The notes under the pieces are model-generated. The model did not search any database. It worked only from the letters and a program-made list of their open reading frames with translations, and had not been told where the DNA came from. From Irpex lacteus (Eukaryota > Basidiomycota > Agaricomycetes > Polyporales > Irpicaceae), in NCBI GenBank assembly GCA_001986395.2, contig MQVO02000002.1:2852001-2916000 (forward strand): a DNA stretch of 64,000 nt, given 5' to 3'. Shown here piece after piece: positions 21,783 to 33,745 of the stretch; positions within the stretch are counted from its first letter, which is position 1, and every line of letters starts with the position of its first letter. Position numbers and translations under genes: made by a program.

Positions 21783-22880
21783 GCAAGCCAAAGGCAAGGA
21801 GACATCCCTATATTATGGGTCTTTCCACAAGTCTTGAGGAGAATCCGAGCGTTTACAAACGTAAAGCCGCGGAAATCTTATTGGAGCTGGCAAAAGAATG
21901 GAAAGGGACGGCGGTGAGTAAACATGGTTAAGCATGGGGAGTGTGTGTAATCTGATTAAGTCCCAGTCTAAAATCACTGTTTCCGGTTGGCTTCCTGGTA
22001 AGGCAGTTCTTAACATCTGAGAATGTGAGATAAGTAGCATGGTTGATATCCTGTTGAACTCAGGCTAGAAGTGCAATGGGATCATGCTGTTTGTTGTAGG
22101 TGTGCTTACGACTTGTGATTGTACTGGGTTTGATCTCCTGCCAACACAGCAGGTAGGTAGTGAATATAGAGAAAATGTTTCAAGAGTATTACCAAACCAA
22201 TTCTAAGGTAGCAAACTGAGATGACTTTGTAATGTTTCTGATGTGCAAAATTTCTACTTCATTGGGTCCTACTTTACCACTCTAACTTAGTCGGAACACT
22301 ATATATGGTGCCATGGTGATATAACGGGGCACTGTAACATGCAGGCATCCGCCAGTAAAATCTGCATGAACTTGTGTTAAGTTTGCATTGTGGGCAAAGA
22401 CAATACATTGCTCCAAATGTCCTATCAACTACTTGCCAGTGAATATGCCAGAAGACAATGTACCCCCGCCTGCCTCCCATGAATCAGCAATAATATGCAG
22501 AGTCTGCCTGCGTCTGACAGATAACATTCTACCAATATGACTTGTTTCACTAGAGGAATGTTGGGAATTAAGAGTAATACTTACATTGAGTTATGTCCAA
22601 ACCCAGGAAGGCTCAAGGAAAGGGTATAGTGAGTGTGAGTGGTATCTACTTGTACTTCTCCGTCTCTAATAAGACTTGAGGAAGAAACAAGTCGTGTGGG
22701 GAAGGGCACGTGCTTTGGAAAGCCAGTGATGGCATTGCTGGGTAGTGCAATTGAGAATCAGATGGTGTACATGGTATAGAAGTGTAGTTACAGCGTCAGT
22801 AGACCAGAATCACCAGAACGGTATACTGGGTATGAGGCTAGTGGATAATGCTTACCAAGTTGATACTGTATCGGAAGAGG
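21783..22880. other. No gene recognised
   Basis: Only short open stretches lie here, for example around 21,720-21,931, which may be a remnant of the F-box-like gene's downstream part. No transposon termini or RNA genes are seen. Confidence 0.35.
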
Positions 22881-24335
22881 CGTCCATTCTGGTGGTGTTT
22901 GCTCCAGAGGTTGAGGGGGAGTCTGTGCGCCATGTCGAGTTCTCTAGAGTCTTGCATGTACCAGAATTGGGATCTAATTTACTCTCTGTGCTGTATCTTG
23001 CCAGAAACCATCGCTTCAACGTTCATATCTCATCTGAGCGCATGGATGTGCAGGAGGCGTAGGACGAGCCTGAGGGGCTCGTTGGACGGAGCAGGAATGG
23101 ATGGTGGTGGAGGAGCTGGGACAGGATCGACTTGGATGAGCAGGCACATTATCGACAGCAGGAGCAGGTTCCTCCCCCTCAAGTCGAGGCTGTGGCAGCA
23201 TAGAAAGTGTAGGAGGAGCTGGAGGAGCATTTTCATCGAGTCCAGAGTGAATGAGGGCGAGAGGTCGGGCAGTTCTGGAGGTGGAGGAAGGGAATGGAGC
23301 TGCGTTGAGTTTGCCTGCAAGGCATGGCTCACAGAGAGGATCTACAGGAGCAGTCGGGTCAAGCTTGAGGTTCAGAACGAGACCCTCAGAGATAAGCTTC
23401 TTGACACCAACATGATGGTGGTGGGCAAAGCGACGATGCCAGAGAGACTCATCCAGAGGTAGAGTCGAAGTTGCGCTAACTAGAGCGGATTCTGGAGCAG
23501 GGATGACGTTGCCAGTGAGGCGGGCAGTTTTAGTTGCATCAATGGGTGCACAGAAGCGAGTGACAGAGTCCTGAATGAAGTCCCCAGTCTGTGTGCTCTG
23601 AGCCACAGGCTGGTCCCTCTGCTGCTCCTCAGCGCACTCGTCGTCGTGGTGCTGTTTCTGCCCCCTCCTCAGAAGCAGGTGATTCTGTTCCTGGGAATCT
23701 CATTGCTGCACGCTATCCCAGACGTACCAGAAACCCTCCAGGTGAATGGTGGAAAGTTCAACCAAGTCCTAGTCCAGAGTCATCTCCAGCTCCTGAGCCA
23801 TCTATGAGCGAGGCATTGAAGCGAAATGATAGGGATCAATGGCGAGCAGCTGCCCAAGAAGAGATTAATGCGCACTTGGAGAATAGAACTTGGGTATCTG
23901 TCTTCACAGATGACATAACCATTGCTTCACCTTCCAAGGCAGAATCAGACCGTGTGGTCACCTGGCTCTCCAAGCACTTCAAACTGCGCGATCTGGGACC
24001 CACTTCGTGGCTCCTTGACATAGAAATCACCAGGGACCTTCTGAATCATCGTATCTCACTGTATCAACGCCAATACATTGTGGACATGCTTGAGACGTAT
24101 GGTTTCTCTGATTGCTCCTCTGTGTTGACTCCTATGATACCCAACACGCATCTGAGTGCTGCTGACTGCCCTAACTCGCCCTCTGAGCGCCGCAGTTTCC
24201 CTACATCAATGCAGTGGGTGCACTCAAGTCGCCCTCTACCATCTTTGTGGACAACAACTCTGCGATTGCTGTTGCTAAAAACCCGGAGAAGTTCTCTAGG
24301 GTGAAGCACATTGATTTGCGGTTGTATTGGCTGAA
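22881..24335 (+). pseudogene. Copia gag-pol relic with internal inversion and deletions
   Basis: The segments match the intact polyprotein at 15,419 but are rearranged. 22,890-23,046 (+) covers the protease-downstream region to HISSERMD. 23,047-23,587 is inverted and carries the next part, from FIQDSVTRF through the HHCC region to ALIHS, then directly GLDENAPP, so the integrase core is deleted. 23,590 onward is plus again (SEPQAGPSAAPQ). It then jumps from NRTWVS to VFTDDITIAS, losing most of the RT fingers, and later joins RNase H pieces. The breaks have 2-6 bp of shared sequence. It cannot encode a working protein. The FTDD box is kept, tying it to the same copia family. Confidence 0.85.
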
Positions 24336-24796
24336 GCGAAGTCAACCTTCTCACCGCTAATAAGGTCAGTAATCCCGTGCTCATGACATTTTTGGTTCAC
24401 GGCGTTTTGGTAGGTTCACGATGGCTCGGTGTGTGTGTGGTTGCTTGGGTAGACTAGCAACCACATTCCACCCTTTCCTCCATCCTCTCCTTTGTCAGTA
24501 TCTAGCGACTTCGTATACGTCGTATTAGCTTCATAATATATATTATTGATGCTCTGCAATCCTCGCCTGGGGCCGACAGTATTAAAAATAAGCCAAAAAT
24601 CGAATTATAATAGGTGTAACTGGAACGGCGCCCACAGGCGTCTATAGCCATATAAGCACCATATTGGGTTTATAATTGATAATATGGCGTCACTAATCTC
24701 GCTCTATTTGCCAACCATAGAAGCATCATATATGAATTTTATTAGTACTAAAATTGTTATAAGTTTGGAATTTCAAAGGGCATGATGTCCGGTGAG
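24336..24796. other. No gene recognised
   Basis: The interval is AT-rich in its second half (24,540-24,790). No element termini were found apart from the copia LTR that starts at 24,797. Confidence 0.35.
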
Positions 24797-24927
24797 TGTT
24801 GAATATAGTGCTGTGAGCACATTCTTTCTGCTTATTTTGCTTTTACTATGGTCATTTTCACTCCTTTTATCACCCAATATGGTCTATCCCACTCAACAGT
24901 AGTGTTAGTATTCTTCTCGCATTTTTT
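24797..24927 (+). mobile_element. Truncated copia LTR
   Basis: It begins TGTTGAATATAGTGCTGTGA and follows the LTR for about 130 bp, then joins inverted pol sequence. No target duplication can be found. Confidence 0.8.
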
Positions 24928-25098
24928 CTGTGATCTCTCATTGAATACAACACATTCAGAGATAACAGTGCGTTTGTTGGCTGGATTGTAGAACTTCTAG
25001 CCTTTGTAGTCTGGAGGATAACCAATGAAGATGCGCTTCTCCCTATGAGAGCCCAGCTGGCCTCCTTTGTTCTGCTGCAACTCAAAGTTGTACAGTTC
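24928..25098 (-). pseudogene. Inverted copia integrase-region fragment
   Basis: On the minus strand it reads GGQLGSHREKRIFIGYPPDY and then the NPANKRTVIS region, matching the part just after the integrase core in the intact element (GQLGSHMEKCIFIGYPPDY). It is joined tail-to-LTR with the fragment at 24,797, and its other end is cut by the AT-rich element starting at 25,099. Confidence 0.8.
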
Positions 25099-26084
25099 AC
25101 GATTCCTGAGGCACAAAGAAGAATCGTTCCAGTGCAACCTAGCACTTTGGACAACTGCAAGATGTAACGCGAGTGGTCTCTCAGCGTCTAATTCTGCCAA
25201 TACAGTGGGTAACAAATTCATTAGTTTTTTTGTTGTCGTTGGGCACTTTTTTGATGTCAAACTATTTTCGATTTTTGTAGGAGCCATCACACATTCATTC
25301 TACACAAAATATATACCGGATTGTAGCCCTAGAGAAGACCTTTCCAACTGTCCAACTTTCATCCCAAAAGGTGAAGATTTGAGAAAGTTATGAGCTGGAT
25401 GGCTTTGGATGACGACCTGAGATTTCAAACTCCGCTTCAAAGTGTTATAGACACTTTGTAAGCATCTCAAGCATGTAGTATTACATACTGTACATGTATT
25501 TGAAGTAAGCCCATACTATAAGTTGTAGTATCGGACATGGTGTCATGTGTGGCATGGCATGATTCCCGGCATGATTCCCGGCATGATTCCTGACATGATT
25601 CCCTTGAAAGACGAGGATGACATATGAATTCAATATTAGCCCACTGGCTATATGCTTAATGCTCTAAACATGTCAGCAGATATGTAGGTGGACAAGAATT
25701 GATGAGACCAATAGAACAGTTTTAGTTAAACTACGATTTAATACAAGTACACGGAGAAGAACTGAAAATATGACCGTACCAGTTTAGAACAATCAATAGA
25801 CTTTGATGACAATGATCAGAGCCATATATCCTGGCCCTATAGAGTATACCAATAAGCTGGAAAAGAAATTGTGATGATATGTTTGGTAGCAAACAAGATA
25901 TGACTTTTTTTTCCCCTTTTCTCCTGACCAAATATGCGTATGATTCAAAATTTGTGCCTATTTATGCCCTCATTGACGTATCTCATGAGCATCATAGTAT
26001 ATCACATGGTATGATGTAATATGTTCTGTTTTTGCGAATTTTATTGATGCACTTCTAGCCTTGAAAGAAATGTGCAAAAAAGTG

Positions 26085-26175
26085 GCACCTGCAGGATTGG
26101 AACCGGTGACCTTTGGATTTCCATACTTGAAACATAGTAAACATGCACAAATAGAGCCCGGTCAGTGCCATTACA
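26085..26175 (-). other. tRNA-like segment with B-box
   Basis: The minus strand reads GGTCACCGGTTCCAATCCTG, close to the tRNA T-arm consensus, beside an imperfect palindrome. It is the same unit as at 5,618 and 55,349. No complete cloverleaf was found. Confidence 0.4.
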
Positions 26176-26185
26176 AGTTCTGTCA

Positions 26186-26213
26186 AACAGGCGCCGTCTG
26201 GGCGGGGCCTGTT
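26186..26213. repeat. Imperfect palindrome beside the tRNA-like segment
   Basis: AACAGGCGCC (26,186-26,195) pairs with GGGGCCTGTT (26,204-26,213) with one mismatch and an 8-base loop. It occupies the same place as the 40-bp palindromes of the sister elements. Confidence 0.6.
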
Positions 26214-27615
26214 CCATGAAGCTCATAATGAGCTATACATCAGCACATTCATAACCTATGATATAAAAATATTTAAATACATGAAATATATTTGAAAATG
26301 GGTGCCGGGAGGCTTTCTAGCGTAAGAATCAGTGCTAGGAGGCTCATTACAGTATGTAAGGATGGGTAAGACTTACTTACTATACTTTGTATAGGTTGTA
26401 TGCTGGTAAATAGAGGAATTTGATAACATAACTGGTAAGTGCTTGATGGGTAAGTAGATGTGTTTACTATGTAAATATGAGCATATTTGAGATGAATAGG
26501 AGTAACAAAGTGGTAAGTAGGTTTACTTACTTCAGTAACACCAGTAACAAACTTTATACTTACTGATAGTTGAAAAATTGAAAGAAAATTGCAACAGTTC
26601 ATAGAACATCATGAGTAGATTTGATAGGTGTTACAAAATTGCCTAAAGGAGTAACACAGCATGTTGTTTGCGTTTATGAGCGCTTATGTTGACAATTGGC
26701 CTGTTTTTGATGCAGATCACATGTCATCCGAAATACTCTGCCTATGAAAATTCTGAGTTCAGATTCAGAATCCTGGTGAAAATCTGGTTCAGATGACATA
26801 TATATCCATTTTACATCAAAATGTGTTGAAGATATGAAGAAAGTCTTTACAAAAACTGAGAAGTTTGGACACTTTCACTAATATATAAAGTGTTTTGAGA
26901 GACGTTATAGTAATAACAAAAGCTGCTTACAGCAATAACAACAGTAAGAAAAGTTTGCTTACCTAAATTTCAAAATTCAAAAACTTTGATGAATAAAACA
27001 CTACAATAATTGTATCAACATATTTATTAAAGTTACTTAATTGCGTAACTAGAGTAACAAACTTTGACTTGCTGCAAATGAAAAAACACTTTTATGTTTA
27101 TGATTTTTGATTGCTTCAATGATTGCTATAACCAATAGACATTATTAACTTGCCTAAAAAGGCAATTCTCTCATTTCTTATTCTTTTTGAACGCTTATTT
27201 TTATATTTTGCTTCTTTCAAATAACATAACATGACATCAATGTATTTTGATGTCAAAATCAATACATACCTTGCTGGGATTGTATTTTAACTAGAGTTCT
27301 GAATATGATCTGAAAAATTCAATATCTTCTCTAATTCAAAAGATATAGAAAAAATATTAGTTTTGTTGTACAGGTCGAATAATCTGTGAGCTTTGCTTTG
27401 TATTACATAGTGACATAAGTATGAGTTAAGCTTTAGCTTATTCATGATATTGCTTTGTCAAATCAAATATCTTCTACAGCAACAAAAATGATTTTAGAAT
27501 GTGACCAATTTTTAAAGTTAACGTGTTATTTAGATTTGGTGTGTATTATTTCAAAATAGTTTTACTAAATGTCTGTTTGATAAATAACAACTTGTATGAT
27601 TACCATAACTTATTA

Positions 27616-28906
27616 CAGCGGCGGCAAAAAGTCTTGCAACAGTAGTAGTGCCCATTTTGATCTCGCGTAGACAAAACAACTTCAAACGGTCAACTTAGAT
27701 ACAGTATAGATAGCTTTACATCAAATGTACCATATTCTAGAATTTTATGGAGTTTTATGGAATTAAACGAAATTAACTAGAGAATTTACCTGAGGATATG
27801 ATAAATAGCCATGAGGGGCATGCCAGAAATTCACCCCAGACTACTGCTGCTCGCTTGCAATCACCAAGCAACTTCATTACTCATATTCACCTTCTTCAAA
27901 CTTTACTTATAGTATAGTGTACTCTGACCAAGAAGGCCTGAATTTGGACACTACACCAGAATAGTGTTGGTGTTTCCGAAATCAGCAAATTACTTTCTCT
28001 TCACTGATCTACTGTCCACCGGACACTAAAACAGCTATCAATCAACCCTGATTTTTATGCCAAGACACTGAAGCGGTCACCCACGCATTCTGAATGAGTA
28101 TGACCTTCGTCATGCTGCCCTTCTCTTAGCCTGACAGGAAGCTCGCAAAACAACTGATCTTCAACACAAGGCATTTCCTCAAGTTGCAGCCCAGACAATG
28201 TGTCACAATCTTGCAGAGATTGGCCTGAAGTGTTACATACAAAGGAAGAAGCTATACCTGTCACTGATACACTGCAAGAAGCAAAAAATGTGAGCCGAAC
28301 ATAAACTTGCGCAGGACAAAGAAGAGCGGGATTGTGTTGTATTCTCTGATGAATCCAAATTCAATTTATTTGGGTCTAATGGGAGACAATACTACCGTAG
28401 AAGGAAGGGAGAGGAACTTTTGAAGCAAAATGTCCAGAAGATGGTGAAATAAGAAGGGAGCAATGTGATGATATGGGAATGTATTATTGCAAATGAACCA
28501 GGAAGATTGCATTGTGTTGAGAGGAAGATGGACGCCAAACGGTATTGTGATATCTTGGCGGAATTACTATTGGGTGCACTTTAAAATTACGGCCTTAGCT
28601 ACTGTGACATTATCTTCCAGCAAGATAATGACTCCAAGCACACATTGAAGCTTGCTCAAGCCTGGTTTTGGAAGAATGACATGGCCACCAAACTCGCAGA
28701 ACATGAATATTCTTGAACATGTCTGGAACTATATAGATTTCAGATTAAGGGCTCGCAAGAAGCAACTATCAAATCTGAAGGAATTATGGGTGGCATTACA
28801 GGAGAAGTGGGCCAATTTGGACAAGAGGTACATTCAGAGGTTGTTCAACTCATTACCAACCTGTGTAGCTGCTCCAAAACAGGAGAGGTCGCATACTAAG
28901 TACTAA
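27616..28906 (+). pseudogene. Dead Tc1-like (Tc1/mariner) transposon
   Basis: The left terminus CAGCGGCGGCAAAAAGTC follows a TA, the usual Tc1 target. Around 28,340 the frame reads VVFSDESKFNLFGSNGRQYY (first catalytic D), then GSNVMIWECI, then DIIFQQDNDSKH (second D), and in another frame TWPPNSQNMNILEHVWNY (the E), ending VAAPKQERSHTKY and a stop at 28,906. That is a DDE Tc1-family transposase. It is broken by a TAA near 28,450, another stop near 28,580 and a frameshift near 28,677. The N-terminal half is a mosaic of stops, and the right terminal repeat was not found. The element cannot move itself. Confidence 0.85.
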
Positions 28907-29414
28907 TAATGTTGATTAATATTTTCTTCATATATCTGTTGTGACGTGAGAGCTGCATACAAATTAAGGCCACACTTGCCTGGGCACTTCACAGGCGCCA
29001 AACAATCGTTACTGTGAATTAATCAGTTGAACTTTCATAAATTGTTGCTGAAATAAAATAGTGTTATAGTTATGTACAGTAGACCCTATTGTAACTGTAT
29101 GTATAGCAAACATGCAGATATGTAAATTAATCACTGAGCTATAGAGACACCAGCATATATTTGTATCATGTAACATCATCTCAAAGGAGTAAAACGACAA
29201 AATAAGCGCTCAAATACCCAAAAAGGCGGTAAGAGCATCCCATTACCCTTTTAGGCATTTTGAAGCGGAAGCAGGTGTCTATTAGCCATTTGATGGGCCA
29301 GAAACTATTTTTTTTTTGATATGGCCACTTTTACAGCTTTTATTAAATTAGGAGCTCATGCCACCTACCACTTTAGGCATTGCATCAGTCTACCAAACTC
29401 TCTGCCTGCCTCAT
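28907..29414. other. AT-rich spacer
   Basis: Nothing coding is seen. The right end of the Tc1-like element and the missing 3' end of the 25,099 element should be in this area, but I could not find either. Confidence 0.35.
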
Positions 29415-29504
29415 AACGTAGCCTTGCCAGATATCTTATGGATGATGTATTGCACTGTTAACGTAGCCTTGCCAGATATTTTATGGATGATGTATTGCAC
29501 TGCT
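29415..29504. repeat. Tandem duplication, 2 x 45 bp
   Basis: Two consecutive 45-bp units (29,415-29,459 and 29,460-29,504) differ at only a few bases. This is a local duplication and not a CRISPR-like or satellite array. Confidence 0.85.
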
Positions 29505-29528
29505 AACGTAAATGGCTGGAGTAATGCT

Positions 29529-30166
29529 TCAAACCTGGCACCACAGCTCACTTAGGAGAGGTGGGCTGCAATTTTGTTTCTGCAAAACGCACCCGTCTGA
29601 TAACACAAAACTAGGCCCTATTCTTCGGAATTCACCACATCTCTCACATCCTTCAAGTTCTAAACATTTCGACATTATATGGCCTTTACTTCCGCAACGA
29701 AGCAAGTACACTGTGAGGTGCTCTGGTGCTGTCTGGGTGGAGGAGTCGGACAACTGCCTTTTTGAGCAATGGGCGAGCTGCTCGCTAAGGTAAACATTCG
29801 CGCATTCTCAATAGTTCCTTTTCGAGAAAATCTGCTAACGTTTGTCTTGTTTCTAGGTACGATTTGATGTCCTCTAGACCCTACTCTCTGCCAGTGCTTA
29901 TCTCTGGGCAGTTCGAGCTGTAGTGCCACAGCTCGGCGAGTGTACGTGCGACCTCAGTGGGCGAAGGATTGATTTTTCGGACGTGTCGAAGGTTGTCTTG
30001 GTGCGGTGCTTGTTGGGTTTTGAGTTAGGTGAGTTTCCTTTTTCATTGACAGGTTTTGAGCTGTGCGCTGACTTTTCCTTTCCAAGTTTCTTGCATTCCA
30101 GGGTGTGTTCCCTTGAGCTGTTGGCAGTTTGACAGGTGCGAGCCTTTGCTTCTTTTGGTTAGGATT
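29529..30166 (-). pseudogene. Downstream half of a minus-strand zinc-knuckle gene split by the 26.7-kb nest
   Basis: On the minus strand it starts NPNQKKQRLAPVKLP at 30,166 and continues through apparent introns to 29,753-29,529, with LLRCGSKGHIMSKC and then CERCGEFRRIG, two partial CCHC-type zinc-knuckle units of the gag or nucleic-acid-binding type. The first unit lacks its first cysteine. Removing the nest 30,167-56,884 joins this in frame to the piece ending at 56,885 (KQEQPHI then NPNQKK). The protein is probably a retroelement gag-like or other zinc-knuckle protein, and the family is not identified. Confidence 0.5.
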
Positions 30167-30798
30167 ACGATTTCTGAGGAACAAAGTTAAATCGTTTCCA
30201 GTGCAGGATTGCACACTGGTCTCGCAACATGTAACTTTCATGTTTCGTGGAACTTGTTGTCTTTTATGACAACACAAAATAGTGTTCCAGTGACAGAGAC
30301 AAATTTTAGCCCAGGTCATGCAATTACATAAATACAATTGCATGAGAGGTTGGCTTAAGGCTCATTCAGCCAACTACATGCATAAAACTACTGATGTAAT
30401 AGAATGTGAACAGACAGCTACTATCATAATAGGAAATACAATCAAACATCTATCAAGGGTGCTTATTTGAGCGCTTATGGAATTATTTGCACAGCTGTGA
30501 TAGAAGATCAAATTGATGGTGTCCTCTGATTGGCTAATGACAACTTTGTTTAAATATGATCTATAGACTTAGGGGATCATGAATATATACACATTATGTC
30601 ATACTGATGGCTAGATCTTGCACAAAATAGCAATCAATGTTAGATCTGGACAGATCTAGCATAGATCTTCAGATGTCTCTTGAAACTCTGCATGAATTCA
30701 TACAAAATTTGAGCATAGCAATCTAAAACATGAAAAGCATGCTTGGGTGGAATTTGATGTCAATTAAACAACATCTAAATATAATAATATAGAAAATA
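30167..30798 (+). mobile_element. Element D, 5' part (outermost element of the nest)
   Basis: It starts ACGATTTCTGAGGAACAAAG and is collinear with the first part of the complete 1.41-kb element at 62,298-63,709. D then continues at 32,588-32,700, 53,578-53,759 and 56,369-56,884. The four pieces total about 1,443 bp, against 1,412 bp for the relative. Nothing is encoded in it. Confidence 0.72.
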
Positions 30799-32587
30799 GC
30801 TGGTACTAACCGTGATGTGTATATGCATACTTACCCGCTCTTCTAGTCTTTGTGTCTACATTTTAACTGGACCACTTGCCAACCCAGTTCATTAAGCAAT
30901 CACCACACGTGTTAGTATATTTGACATATCTTTACTTCAAACTGAGCAGCAAGTGTTTTGTATAGGTACTTTCCATGATGCAATGGGAGAGCTTCGATAT
31001 AGAGTCTACGGACTCTATGAACTCTGAATACTCCTATTAGTCAGGCTGCGAGAGCAAGAGCGATGATGGGGTTACTTGAGAGGATACAGATGATTCGGAC
31101 CACATCTCACATCACCTTCCAGAATCACTAAAGATTGTGTCACGAGGCCCCATCGCTATCCGCTCTGTAGTTGTGGATGGTAGTCTGAGGCCCAGGCAGG
31201 TCAAAAAGCAGGACTGCAACACCTTTCTCTTTGGGGATGGCTATGAGTGCTGTTCACTATCTCATACAGACAGGTTGCCTTTCACCGTTTTGAAGGTGCT
31301 TGGGCTCAAATATTCTGCTTCCATTAAAGCTATAATAAATCCATCCAAGTTAAAGAGTTTGTGGATTATACTGACGGCCAAGCTGCGCTACTGCATCAAG
31401 AACTACCGTGCAGGCCAATTCAACCTGAAACGCATATGTACAATGAAAGCCGAGTGGGACGCCATTGCACAGCCTGCATTATCTCCACCACTCAAACATC
31501 GGACACTCTGGCGACCACCTTACCTCGTCAACTTGCCAATCCAATCCCCTCTACCGTTCCTCCCCTGACCATGTTCAGATGTGCAAAGCCTGGCTGCAGC
31601 TATCAGGCAGCTGCTGCCTCGGGACAGCCAAAGCAGGACACCAACATCACACGTCATTATCGAGAAAAACACGGTACTCGCGAAGAGGACTTGATCAAGA
31701 TTAAGTTCAAGCTCACTCCAGTACAGAGTGCTTTCTGCTAGGGTCAGACGGTAACTCTACAGCCCGCACATATACATTTTGTCTGCTCCCATGGGAGAGT
31801 TTCCCCCTGCATACCAACTACCTGACCCTCTGGCGTATCAAGATTGCAAGGAAGAAGACATTGTAGAGCACCAGCTCATCGGAACCTGGATGAAGAAAAC
31901 AGGCTGGGATGCCTATGTCTTCAATCTTGAAAGTGATGGAGAGATTGCAGGTATTCTGAGACTAATTGAGGCACTGTTTCCCACCTATCTCAACTTGACG
32001 AGCAGAGCAGAGCGCATTGAAAAGGAGCTGTTCTACGTGTATGAATTTGCCGTTGATTACCTCAAGAACTGCAAAGACTATCTCGATCATAAAGATGCGC
32101 TGGTTAGGCAGGCAATCTTCGCGGGGCGAGTAGCCAGTTTTCTCGATGAAGTAGCATTCTCAAAACCTGTTCACATAGGAGCGTCAACGAAAAGTCCAAG
32201 CATCAAAGCGTGCAGTTGCGAATGTTGAAGCGGTATAGCAAGTTAATCTCCCTCACTGTCGCCTTCATGGTCAGGGTCTTGGAGACAGAGACAGAAGCAA
32301 TGGCTTTAGGAGAGTTGAGTTGCTTGGGAAACTGCAAGATAATGGAGCACCCAGCTCAGATACATGCTGCATCCCGACTAAGGGACTACTTCGTTGGCTG
32401 TAGTGGGATTGCAACAGTGAAACTGCAGATCCGTTAATCCACAACATCTTTGACACCCTTCTCAGGCCTCCGTCTTTGGAAGATACTCCCATTGCTTGCC
32501 CAACCAATCAGATTCTACTCTTGATGTTGCTACTGGGCCATGAAAAGTACGTCACAGCAAACACAGTATCAAGCCATTGTGCAGCGC
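30799..32587 (+). other. 1.8-kb coding block inside element D
   Basis: The relative at 62,298 runs continuously (GAAAATGTCTCAAAATATAG) where D has this block between gaaaata and ctcaaaatatag. No terminal repeats or target duplication are obvious at its edges. The block has higher GC than the surrounding element and holds the gene-like frames listed next. It may be a captured host gene segment or a separate insertion. Confidence 0.5.
31137..32437 (+). pseudogene. Unrecognised gene with C2H2-like zinc finger
   Basis: Three neighbouring open stretches run in the plus direction. 31,137-31,568 contains DGYECCSLSHTDRLPF. 31,571-31,741 contains MFRCAKPGCSYQA followed by NITRHYREKHG, a C-x4-C...H-x4-H arrangement like a C2H2 finger. 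31,779-32,228 (149 codons) is a mostly helical-looking segment with EDIVEHQLIGTWMKKTGWDA. Frames change between them, so they are exons or decayed pieces. The zinc finger suggests DNA binding. I know no family for the rest. Confidence 0.4.
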
Positions 32588-32700
32588 TCAAAATATAGCT
32601 AGAAGACTTGTTGATAATCACTAAAGTGCTATGCAATCTAATGAGCTAGTGTACATTGAATAGTGTACATTGAATTGTTAATCAATGTTTTGTCATATAC

Positions 32701-33745
32701 TTTGACTTGTGGGAGTGTGACCATCTAGTGGCAGGTAACAATTTCTGAGTGCATTTTGAAACACTTTGAGATACTTAAAAAGGCGCTTGTTAAAATACAA
32801 GCTTAATAGAGAAACATAATAACTGCTACACCATCAACAAAAATGGTGTAGCCTTATATTTTCCATATTGAAAAACTTACTGAGAGGTTAAATCAGATTT
32901 TTGTTATTGTTATGAGAGAAACAAAACATCATACACCCAAGATATACATTTTTCACGTTTAGATACTAATTATGTAGCCTTCAAGGTAGATAAACATAGC
33001 ATATATGTGTAGGAATCATGATACCACAATATGCAAGCTGTATTTTTGCTAATATCCACAAATAACACTGATTAACCATCAGAAATACAAATAATGATCA
33101 ATCTTTGCTAAATACCTCCTGAACTGCTGTAGCTACTGATATTCTGAGCTCATATTCGGAATCCTGAGCAGTATCCGGTCCAGATAACACATTTTTATTT
33201 TTGACGCTTGCACATAGTTGTGTCATGTGACACTATCTCAAAACAGCAAAAAAGCAAAATAAACACCCAAGGAAGCGGTGAGTCTATACCACTGTCCTCT
33301 TCACTTATCTGAAAGAAAGCATGTGATTATTGAGCATAGCATCCTCCAGGAACCAGTTTATTGACAAGATTATATGATTTATACTATTTGGCTACTTGTT
33401 TAAGCTTTAGATTGCTTACTAAACAGTATTGACCAATCTAGCTACCTCAAATATTTTGCTTCTGCTAACTTTGCCTAGATTGACTAAGCATGATTACATA
33501 TATCTGCAGAAGGTTGCGAGTTCCAATCCCTCACAGGCCACTTCTTTTGGTTCATGTTTTCTTTTATTCTATCATGCTTTTAAAAATACCATTAAATGCG
33601 AAAATAATCCATCACCACATCTGTGATTTTACTATCACTTCATAATATGATGATGCTCAGGTCAGCTACTATTTTACTGTGCCTAACTATATATTGCAAA
33701 TTTGGCAATGTATACATAATGATAAATTGTATTAAATGTACACGC
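32701..33745 (-). mobile_element. Element E, 3' part (host of the gypsy element)
   Basis: It begins ACTTGTGGGAGTGTGACCA, then AGTGGCAGGTAACAATTTCT, the reversed 3'-terminal stem-loop and subterminal repeat of the family. Its 5' part is 53,070-53,577, beyond the gypsy element, giving an element of about 1.55 kb. It interrupts element D at a site that is empty in the 62,298 relative (near 63,027). A tRNA-like B-box is at 33,518-33,529. Confidence 0.68.

Larger units (their letters stand above)
25099..27613 (+). mobile_element. AT-rich Helentron-like element (2.5 kb, 3' end lost)
   Basis: It starts ACGATTCCTGAGGCACAAAG and is the reverse-oriented counterpart of the elements at 53.8 and 58.3 kb, with the same order of parts. 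These are subterminal GGCATGATTCC repeats (25,555-25,605), a tRNA-like segment (B-box at 26,094-26,104, minus strand), a palindrome (26,186-26,195 with 26,204-26,213) and a long AT-rich body. It was inserted in a copia relic and was later cut near its 3' end by a Tc1-like transposon at a TA. No protein is encoded. Confidence 0.7.

Noticed and set aside
24530..27610. Mitochondrial DNA insertion suggested by the high AT content
   Set aside because: The AT-rich sequence has defined termini, multiple dispersed copies and no mitochondrial genes; it is an interspersed element.
29415..29504. CRISPR-like direct repeats
   Set aside because: There are only two adjacent 45-bp units without spacers, in a eukaryotic genome; this is a simple tandem duplication.
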